The position numbers were made by a program, and so were the translations under genes. Source: Clostridiales bacterium (GTDB taxonomy: Bacteria; Bacillota; Clostridia; Oscillospirales; Ruminococcaceae). Taken from it: a DNA stretch of 6,533 nucleotides. Shown here piece after piece: positions 1 through 5,667 of this stretch (position 1 is its first letter; each line of letters begins with the position of its first letter). Below the pieces are notes generated by a model. It made no database searches. It was not told the DNA's origin and worked only from the letters and a program-made list of their open reading frames with translations. Location: positions 1 through 6,533 of the forward strand of contig JAAZIT010000336.1 in the NCBI GenBank assembly GCA_012800685.1, in the 5' to 3' direction.

Positions 1-20
1 ATGAGATAAAAGAGGTTTTT

Positions 21-350
21 ATGAGTACTAAGGAAAAAGTTATTTCTGGTATAATAGCGGTAGGAGTTTATATGTTAGCTTCGTTTGGCCAAAAAAATGG
101 ATTTTGGGAATTTTGGTTTAAACCTTTATCATTAATTGGATTTATTGCTATAGTTCCTGCTGTATTCTGGATATTCAAAAAAGGACTTAATTTTGTAAAT
201 AGTGGTCTCTATTTCACAGGACTTGGATTTGTTATGTACATAAACCTGTTTACAGGTTTATGTTTTAGGTTTATTATACTTTGCATATTGTTAGTATTAA
301 CTTCCATTGTATTACCAATAACAATGAGATTATTTGGAGATGGGAATTAA
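21..350 (+). CDS. Small multi-pass membrane protein, unknown function
   Basis: The 109-residue product is strongly hydrophobic and I do not recognise its family. Likely membrane segments lie at about residues 6-23, 36-52, 62-80 and 83-102, giving three or four helices. Short basic turns (Lys53-Lys54, Arg83) separate them, and the tail is a short polar stretch ending in FGDGN. No catalytic motif or cysteine pair is visible. The ATG at 21 is preceded by AGAGG at 11-15, five bases upstream. Met18 (ATG at 72, after GGAG at 63-66) is a possible later start. The frame is also open to the left edge, so a start outside the window cannot be excluded. The stop lies 28 bases before parE, so the two may be co-transcribed. 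The coding region also contains a perfect inverted repeat and a possible promoter for parE. A real gene is likely because of length, hydrophobic pattern and ribosome site; function is unknown. Confidence 0.62.
   Translation: MSTKEKVISGIIAVGVYMLASFGQKNGFWEFWFKPLSLIGFIAIVPAVFWIFKKGLNFVNSGLYFTGLGFVMYINLFTGLCFRFIILCILLVLTSIVLPITMRLFGDGN
238..263. repeat. Perfect 12-bp inverted repeat, 2-base centre
   Basis: The arms ACATAAACCTGT (238-249) and ACAGGTTTATGT (252-263) are exact reverse complements around a TT centre. The repeat lies inside the coding region of the small membrane protein. It is not followed by a T-run, so it is not a classical intrinsic terminator. Its right half overlaps the -35 box of a plausible promoter reading toward parE, which would suit an operator. 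The symmetry is seen directly; the operator role is inferred. Confidence 0.8.
249..277 (+). promoter_or_regulatory. Possible internal promoter for parE-parC
   Basis: TTTACA at 249-254 and TATTAT at 272-277 each match the sigma-70/SigA consensus at five of six positions and are spaced by the optimal 17 bases. Transcription would start near 284, giving a leader of about 95 bases before parE. The site is inside the upstream coding region, and in DNA this AT-rich such matches arise by chance. The overlap of the -35 with the perfect inverted repeat raises the odds that it is real. Confidence 0.4.
305..326 (+). other. Possible RNA hairpin in the parE leader
   Basis: CATTGT at 305-310 pairs with ACAATG at 321-326. 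Three more inner pairs (ATT 311-313 with AAT 317-319) can form if A320 bulges out, leaving an ACC loop. The stem is AT-rich and weak, sits within the end of the small membrane protein gene, and is followed by mixed sequence rather than a T-run. It would fall in the leader of a transcript starting near 284. It could be chance. Confidence 0.2.
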
Positions 351-378
351 ATTGTTTTAACTTGAAAGGAATTTATAA

Positions 379-2361
379 ATGGCAAAAAAAACATCTTATG
401 ATAATGAGGCAATTGTTTCACTTAAAGGGGCTGATAGAGTCAGACTAAGACCAGGTGTAATATTTGGTTCTGATGGTATTGAGGGATGTAAGCATTCGGT
501 TTTTGAAATACTATCTAATTCTATTGATGAGGCTAGGGATGGTAACGGTGACAAAATAATTGTAACTCGTTATAAAGATAATATGATTGAAGTAGAGGAT
601 TTCGGAAGAGGATGTCCTGTTGATTTTAATAAAGCAGAAGATAAGTATAACTGGGAGCTTGTTTATTGCGAGCTTTATGCAGGTGGAAAATACAATAACA
701 ATAGTGGGGAAAATTATGAGTTCTCACTTGGATTAAATGGGCTAGGTGCTTGTGCAACACAATATTCATCTGAGTTTATGGATGTAGAAGTATATCGCGA
801 CGGAAGTAAATTTAATCTTCACTTTGAGAAGGGTGAAAATATTGGTGGACTTGTTAAAGATGATACCACAAGAAAAAAAACAGGTACTCGAACTCGTTGG
901 AGACCAGATTTAGATGTTTTTACAGACATAGATATTGAGAAGGAATTTTTTCAAGATACTTTGAAAAAGCAAGCAATAGTTAACCCTAAGATTTATTTTA
1001 TTTTCCGTAATCAAAATGACGATGGCGGATTTGAAGAAGAAACCTTTTTTTATGAAAATGGAATAGCTGACTATGTTGCGGAATTTGTAGGTGAGAATAA
1101 TCTTACTTCCATTCAGACTTGGTCAGGAGATAGAAAAGGTCGAGATCGTAAAGATATGAATGATTATAAAGTTAAGCTTCATTTGTCTTTTACATTTTCG
1201 AACAAAGTTAATATTCTTGAATATTTCCACAATTCTAGTTTTCTTGAATACGGCGGATCACCTGATAAAGCAGTTAAAAATGCGTTTGTTTATCAAATTG
1301 ATAATTATTTAAAAACCAATAACAAGTATCAAAAAGGCGAATCTAAAATTATATTTGAAGATATTGAGGATTGTTTAGTCTTAATTTCTAGTAGCTTTTC
1401 AACGCAGACATCTTATGAAAATCAGACTAAAAAATCTATTACTAATAAATTTATTCAAGAGTGTATGACAGAATTCCTGAGACATCAGTTAGAAGTCTAT
1501 TTTATAGAAAATCCAGATGAAGCCCTTAGGATTGCTGAACAAATCATGGTTAATAAGAGAAGCCGTGAAAGCGCTGAAAAATCCCGTCTAAATATTAAGA
1601 AAAAACTAGCTGGAAATATAGATTTGCTAAATACAGTACAAAAATTTGTTGACTGTAGAAGTAAGGATTTAAATTTGAGAGAGCTATATATTGTGGAAGG
1701 CGACTCAGCTCTTGGCTCTGTAAAAATGGCTAGAGATGCAAATTTCCAAGCTGTCATACCAGTAAGAGGTAAAATACTCAACTGTCTTAAAGCTGATTTT
1801 AATAAAATATTTAAAAATGAAATTATTACAGATTTAGTAAAAGTTTTAGGATGCGGTGTTGAAGTTAGAACTAAGGCAAATAAACAACTATCATTATTTA
1901 ACTTAGATGGGCTTCGTTGGAATAAAGTAATTATTTGTACAGATGCTGATGTTGATGGTTTTCATATTAGAACTCAAATACTGACTATGCTTTATAGATT
2001 AGCACCAACACTTATAAATATGGGATATGTTTATATTGCCGAATCACCACTTTTTGAAATTGTAACTAAAGAAAAAACTTATTTTGCGTATGATGAATCA
2101 GAAAAAGTTAAAATCATGGAAATGATAGGCGACAAAAAATATGTTATTCACCGTTCAAAAGGTTTGGGTGAGAATGATGCCGAAATGATGGCACTAACAA
2201 CAATGAACCCTAATACCCGACGTCTTATTAAGGTGAATCCTGATGAAATTGAACATACTGCTTATATGTTTGATATGTTATTAGGTGATAACCTTAGTGG
2301 GAGAAAAGAATTTATTGCAAACAATGGGGCTGATTATCTTGAAATGTCTGATATCAGCTAA
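379..2361 (+). CDS. parE: Topoisomerase IV subunit B (type IIA, GyrB/ParE family)
   Basis: This is the ATP-binding and metal-binding subunit of an A2B2 type IIA topoisomerase that works with the next gene's product. ATP clamp: residues about 1-230 form the GHKL fold, with Glu43 and Asn47 in EILSNSIDEA, Asp74 in DFGRGCPVD, the lid GLNGLG at 118-123, and TGT at 168-170. The transducer domain follows, with its QTK loop at 349-351 (Lys351 contacts ATP in relatives). TOPRIM: EGDSA at 440-444 gives the catalytic Glu, and DADVD at 522-526 supplies the metal-binding aspartates. KGLGE at 594-598 and the TTMNP...RR segment close the protein. The 660-residue length is normal for ParE or short GyrB and lacks the large insert of E. 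coli GyrB. GAAAGGA at 364-370 lies eight bases before the ATG. Family assignment is near certain. ParE rather than GyrB is inferred from the partner's tail and from Arg463 where E. coli GyrB has Lys447. Many annotations would call it gyrase subunit B. Confidence 0.93.
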   Translation: MAKKTSYDNEAIVSLKGADRVRLRPGVIFGSDGIEGCKHSVFEILSNSIDEARDGNGDKIIVTRYKDNMIEVEDFGRGCPVDFNKAEDKYNWELVYCELYAGGKYNNNSGENYEFSLGLNGLGACATQYSSEFMDVEVYRDGSKFNLHFEKGENIGGLVKDDTTRKKTGTRTRWRPDLDVFTDIDIEKEFFQDTLKKQAIVNPKIYFIFRNQNDDGGFEEETFFYENGIADYVAEFVGENNLTSIQTWSGDRKGRDRKDMNDYKVKLHLSFTFSNKVNILEYFHNSSFLEYGGSPDKAVKNAFVYQIDNYLKTNNKYQKGESKIIFEDIEDCLVLISSSFSTQTSYENQTKKSITNKFIQECMTEFLRHQLEVYFIENPDEALRIAEQIMVNKRSRESAEKSRLNIKKKLAGNIDLLNTVQKFVDCRSKDLNLRELYIVEGDSALGSVKMARDANFQAVIPVRGKILNCLKADFNKIFKNEIITDLVKVLGCGVEVRTKANKQLSLFNLDGLRWNKVIICTDADVDGFHIRTQILTMLYRLAPTLINMGYVYIAESPLFEIVTKEKTYFAYDESEKVKIMEMIGDKKYVIHRSKGLGENDAEMMALTTMNPNTRRLIKVNPDEIEHTAYMFDMLLGDNLSGRKEFIANNGADYLEMSDIS

Positions 2362-2403
2362 AGAAAAAATATATTACAGTCCGTTAAAGGAGCTTAAAAA
2401 TTA

Positions 2404-4638
2404 ATGGCAAGAAAAAAACAACCACCTGTAAAAAAAGCTGCACCTAAAAACAATGCATATATTGAAGGTGCTGGAACTATTGTTGAAGAGTCAATTACGG
2501 TTACACTTGAAAAAAACTATATGCCATATGCAATGAGCGTAAATGTGTCTAGAGCTTTTCCAGAGATTGATGGATTTAAGCCTTCTCATCGAAAGCTTTT
2601 GTATACTATGTATAAAATGGGATTGCTCACAGGTTCACTTACAAAGTCCGCAAATATCGTAGGTCAAACTATGAAGTTAAATCCACATGGAGACGGTGCT
2701 ATTTATGAAACAATGGTACGTTTAGCTCGTGGAAATGAAGCACTATTACATCCATATATTTTTTCCAAAGGAAATTTTGGAAAAGCTTATTCACGTGACA
2801 TGTCATATGCTGCATCAAGATACACTGAGGCTAAATTAGAGCCCTTGTGTAATGAGCTTTTTAGAGAAATCGACAGAGATACTGTTGATTTTGCTCCAAA
2901 CTATGATAACACTGTGCTTGAACCAACCTTGTTCCCAGTAACATTTCCGTCAATATTAGTTAATTCGAATGTTGGAATTGGTGTATCAATGGCTAGTGCT
3001 ATCTGTCCATTTAACTTAGCTGAAATTTGTGAAACAACCATTGCTCTTATGAAAAATCCAAAGCACAATGCCATAGAAACTTTAAAAGGTCCGGATTTCC
3101 CAGGGGGAGCTTTTATAATTTATGACGAGGACGAGCTTTCACGAATTTATAAAACTGGTCGAGGCTCTGTTAAAATTAGAGCTAAATATAATTATGATAA
3201 AGCTGAAAACTGCATAGAAATAACTGAAATACCCGCTACAACAACAGTTGAGGCAATTATAGAAAAGATAATAAACAATATAAAACTAGGAAAAATCAAA
3301 GAAATTCAATATATTCGAGATGAAACAGACTTAAGTGGTTTAAAAATTGCTATTGACTTAAAAAGGGGAATTGACCCAGATAAGTTAATGTATAAGCTTT
3401 TTAAAACAACTCCGCTACAAGACAGTTATTCATGTAATTTTAACTTGCTGGTTAATGGATATCCAAGGGTTCTAGGACTTTATGATATAATTGACGAGTG
3501 GGTTAAGTTTAGAAAAAAATGTTTTAAGCGTGGTGTTGATTTTGATTTAAAGAAGAAGCTAGAAAGACTACATTTATTAAAAGGGTTAGAAAAAATACTT
3601 CTTGATATCGATAAGGCAATAACAATTGTTCGCGAAACTGAAGAAGAATCCTTAGTAGTTCCAAATTTAATGATTGGATTTGGAATTGATGAGATACAAG
3701 CTGAATATGTGGCTGAAATAAAACTTAGACATTTAAATAGAGAATATATCTTAAAAAGAATTGATGATATTTCTAATCTTGAAAAAGAAATTGAAGATTT
3801 AAAAAATATTTTGTCTTCTGAAAAACGTGTAACCACTTTAATAATTAATCAACTTAAGGATATTATTAAAAAGTATGGACAGCCAAGAAAGACAATGTTC
3901 TGTTATCCGAGTGATGAAGAAGATGTTGAAATTGATAGTGTGGAAGATTATCCATGCACGCTATTTCTTTCAAAGAGTGGATACTTTAAAAAGATTGTTC
4001 CTCAATCCCTCAGAATGGCGAGCGATCAAAAGCTTAAAGAGGGAGACGAAATAATACAGACAATTAAGGCTTCGAACAAAACTGAGTTGCTTTTCTTTAC
4101 AGACAAATCAACTGTATATAAGGCTAAAGCATCACAATTTGACGACACAAAGGCTAGTGCAATGGGTGACTATATCCCCGCTAAACTTACCTTTGAAGAG
4201 GGCGAAAGCCTTAGAATAATGATTACTACAACTGATTATAGCGGTTATATAATATTCTTTTTTGAGAATGGTAAGGCAGCAAAAGTTCCATTAAATGCTT
4301 ATCAGACTAAAACTAATCGTAAGAAATTAGCTAATGCATATTATGCAAAATCTAAGGTTGTAGATATCATTCAGATTGTTGATAACGTAAATATTATGAC
4401 TAAAACATCAAACGGAAGATCAGTTATTTTTAATACTGCAATGCTAAGTCCGAAAAGTACTAAAAGCACTATGGGCGTTCAAGTAATGGTTCTAAGGGCA
4501 AAGGCCACTTTAGAAAGAGCTTATGTTGTAACAGACGAAACTGTAGAAGAGCTTACTAAGTATAAGGTTAAAAACATTCCTGCGGCTGGTTGTTTTGCAA
4601 AGGATATACAAGATCCCGATCAACTAACATTTGAGTAG
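2404..4638 (+). CDS. parC: Topoisomerase IV subunit A (type IIA, GyrA/ParC family)
   Basis: This is the DNA-cleaving and rejoining subunit of the type IIA enzyme. After a basic N-terminal tail (residues 1-17), the breakage-reunion core begins near 28 with YAMSVNVSRAFPEIDGFKPSHRK at 42-64. The active-site tyrosine is Tyr140 in AASRYTEAKL, next to Arg139. GPDFPGG at 229-235 and the tower lead into a coiled coil at about 365-495. The C-terminal domain (about 515-744) shows beta-pinwheel repeats such as LFLSKSGYFKKIVP and LFFTDKSTVYKAKA. No QRRGGKG-type GyrA box is present, only degenerate stretches like QTKTNRKK at 634-641, so negative supercoiling is unlikely and decatenation or relaxation is the better guess. 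In the quinolone region (HGDGAIYE, 95-102), Gly98 and Glu102 stand where E. coli GyrA has Ser83 and Asp87. AAAGGAG at 2386-2392 precedes the ATG, 42 bases after parE, and the stop lies 39 bases before the next gene. Enzyme class is near certain; the parC name is less so. Confidence 0.92.
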   Translation: MARKKQPPVKKAAPKNNAYIEGAGTIVEESITVTLEKNYMPYAMSVNVSRAFPEIDGFKPSHRKLLYTMYKMGLLTGSLTKSANIVGQTMKLNPHGDGAIYETMVRLARGNEALLHPYIFSKGNFGKAYSRDMSYAASRYTEAKLEPLCNELFREIDRDTVDFAPNYDNTVLEPTLFPVTFPSILVNSNVGIGVSMASAICPFNLAEICETTIALMKNPKHNAIETLKGPDFPGGAFIIYDEDELSRIYKTGRGSVKIRAKYNYDKAENCIEITEIPATTTVEAIIEKIINNIKLGKIKEIQYIRDETDLSGLKIAIDLKRGIDPDKLMYKLFKTTPLQDSYSCNFNLLVNGYPRVLGLYDIIDEWVKFRKKCFKRGVDFDLKKKLERLHLLKGLEKILLDIDKAITIVRETEEESLVVPNLMIGFGIDEIQAEYVAEIKLRHLNREYILKRIDDISNLEKEIEDLKNILSSEKRVTTLIINQLKDIIKKYGQPRKTMFCYPSDEEDVEIDSVEDYPCTLFLSKSGYFKKIVPQSLRMASDQKLKEGDEIIQTIKASNKTELLFFTDKSTVYKAKASQFDDTKASAMGDYIPAKLTFEEGESLRIMITTTDYSGYIIFFFENGKAAKVPLNAYQTKTNRKKLANAYYAKSKVVDIIQIVDNVNIMTKTSNGRSVIFNTAMLSPKSTKSTMGVQVMVLRAKATLERAYVVTDETVEELTKYKVKNIPAAGCFAKDIQDPDQLTFE

Positions 4639-4677
4639 CATCAAAATTAAGTATTTTGTAGAAAGGGTTGATAATCA

Positions 4678-5451
4678 ATGATTTGTCCTAAATGTAAATG
4701 CGAGATTCCTGATGACTCTAAATTTTGTAGTTTTTGTGATAAGAAAATTAAGGGTAAAAAAGTTTTTTTCAGAAAAACAAAAAAAGTTGTAGCTTCAGAT
4801 AAAAAAACTGAGGCAAATGAAAATTTGACCTTTAGTAAAAAAATCAAATTTTTTGGAGCATTACTATTAACTCTATTAATAGTCTTTTTAATTATATATA
4901 TGGTATTAAAGTTAAATGAGGTTTCTGGAACAAAATCAGCTAAGGAGCTTTCTGAATATATTAACGAGCCAATCTTAACTGCAAGAAACGAAATAGATAT
5001 ACACTTATTAGAGGAATCAAATTTTGATGGTGTAAATTGCAGTGTTAAATTTGACTATATGGTGGAATCTGAAAAGGATATTAAGATCGATGGTGTAAAA
5101 TATCCTCAGTGGGCCGTCTTTATAGTTTTAAACGATAATGACGAAATTGCTAAGGTACAGTATACTAACTACAAAATACTTAAAAAACATCACAAGGGTA
5201 TAAAAGTTGATGAAGAAATTAATTTAAATAAGTTCTCTAAAGGCAATAAGTTTAAGAAAATATCAAATGAAATTGATATTGAACCTTTTAGTATTGTTTA
5301 TGAAAATGGTTATGTAAAACATATCTACAAGTACTATTTTGTAAATAGCCACAAGGACGAACAAGCTATGATTTTGTCGGTTATAAGCAATGAAAAAAAT
5401 GAGTTTCAAAGCTCTGTAACTGAAAGAGTTTATGAGGTTTGGTCCACATAA
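4678..5451 (+). CDS. Zinc-ribbon membrane protein, unknown function
   Basis: The 257-residue product begins with a compact zinc ribbon: CPKC (Cys3, Cys6) and CSFC (Cys17, Cys20) with the usual IPDDSKFC spacing. Cys8 is an extra cysteine. A Lys-rich linker (residues 22-57) leads to one strong membrane helix at about 58-78. The remaining 180 residues, likely outside the cell, are polar and rich in predicted beta strands (for example QWAVFIVLND and KHIYKYYFV). They carry no catalytic signature I recognise. By the positive-inside rule the zinc ribbon stays in the cytoplasm. Such ribbon-helix-sensor layouts are common in Clostridia and mostly uncharacterised. GAAAGGG at 4661-4667 lies ten bases before the ATG. 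The gene starts 39 bases after parC with no terminator between, so read-through is likely. No strong terminator follows it. It could be a signalling or envelope protein unrelated to the topoisomerase. The gene call is strong; its function is unknown. Confidence 0.85.
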   Translation: MICPKCKCEIPDDSKFCSFCDKKIKGKKVFFRKTKKVVASDKKTEANENLTFSKKIKFFGALLLTLLIVFLIIYMVLKLNEVSGTKSAKELSEYINEPILTARNEIDIHLLEESNFDGVNCSVKFDYMVESEKDIKIDGVKYPQWAVFIVLNDNDEIAKVQYTNYKILKKHHKGIKVDEEINLNKFSKGNKFKKISNEIDIEPFSIVYENGYVKHIYKYYFVNSHKDEQAMILSVISNEKNEFQSSVTERVYEVWST

Positions 5452-5499
5452 AGAATGTATATTCTTAACTATTAATGCGTTAAATTGTTATATACTAGG

Positions 5500-5512
5500 T
5501 GTAAATGTTACA
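5500..5512. repeat. Short dyad TGTAA-ATG-TTACA
   Basis: Five-base arms TGTAA and TTACA flank an ATG centre in the gap between the zinc-ribbon membrane protein and the pseudokinase gene, about 50 bases upstream of the promoter at 5560. The size suits a small operator, but arms this short are common by chance in AT-rich DNA. Confidence 0.2.
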
Positions 5513-5559
5513 GAAGGGCTACAAATTGTTTCAGAAATTAGACAAATTCGAGAAAGTGG

Positions 5560-5588
5560 TTGACATTCGCTTGTTAAGTTGATATCAT
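5560..5588 (+). promoter_or_regulatory. Sigma-70-type promoter for the pseudokinase gene
   Basis: A perfect -35 box, TTGACA at 5560-5565, is followed after exactly 17 bases by TATCAT at 5583-5588, five of six matches to TATAAT. Transcription should start near 5595, giving a leader of about 73 bases before the ATG at 5668. It lies in a true intergenic gap of 216 bases, unlike the candidate upstream of parE. It implies that the pseudokinase starts its own transcript, perhaps with read-through from parE-parC, as no strong terminator is visible between them. Confidence 0.68.
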
Positions 5589-5593
5589 TAACT
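5577..5593. promoter_or_regulatory. Imperfect dyad across the -10 box, possible operator
   Basis: The 17-base element runs from AGTT (5577-5580) to AACT (5590-5593), with AT/AT inner pairs and mismatches at 5581/5589 and 5584/5586. It is centred on the -10 box of the promoter at 5560-5588. That position would let a bound repressor block RNA polymerase. The symmetry is real but modest and no regulator can be named. Confidence 0.22.
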
Positions 5594-5653
5594 GATGAAA
5601 AATATTTTAAAAAATAAATTTATTGACTATGATATTAAGTGGAAATTAAGTAT

Positions 5654-5660
5654 AAGGTGG
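5654..5660 (+). promoter_or_regulatory. Ribosome binding site fixing the pseudokinase start
   Basis: AAGGTGG lies seven bases before the ATG at 5668, a near-ideal Shine-Dalgarno match and spacing. It places the zinc-ribbon cysteines (Cys8 onward) immediately after the start, so the ribbon is truly N-terminal. Confidence 0.75.
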
Positions 5661-5667
5661 TTTAGCT

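Noticed and set aside
1497..1781. 94-codon open frame on the - strand
   Set aside because: It lies wholly opposite parE across the transducer/TOPRIM region, whose protein motifs are unmistakable; its product shows no recognisable domain.
3480..3836. 118-codon open frame on the - strand
   Set aside because: It is antisense to the parC coiled-coil region. Its Ser/Phe-rich product is what the complement of Lys/Glu-rich codons gives.
4642..4658. CAAAAT/ATTTTG dyad between parC and the next gene
   Set aside because: A six-base AT-rich stem with no T-run is expected by chance and does not indicate a terminator or operon break.
4647..4847. 66-codon open frame on the - strand
   Set aside because: It is antisense to the zinc-ribbon membrane protein, which has a good ribosome site and clear domains.
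5451..5466. AAGAAT/ATTCTT hairpin just after the zinc-ribbon membrane protein as a terminator
   Set aside because: The stem is six mostly A/T pairs with no following T-run, too weak for an intrinsic terminator.
5505..5582. 25-codon open frame in the intergenic gap (starts MLQKGYKLFQ)
   Set aside because: The only ribosome-like site (AGGTG, 5497-5501) is three bases from the ATG, too close, and the frame runs into the pseudokinase promoter. No other support.
5613..5624. Self-complementary AATAAATTTATT in the pseudokinase leader
   Set aside because: It consists only of A and T, where such palindromes are frequent; it overlaps no promoter element.
5623..5651. Second promoter candidate (TTGACT, 17 bases, TTAAGT)
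   Set aside because: The -10 is poor, and it would start transcription at or within the ribosome site, so TTGACA-TATCAT at 5560 is preferred.
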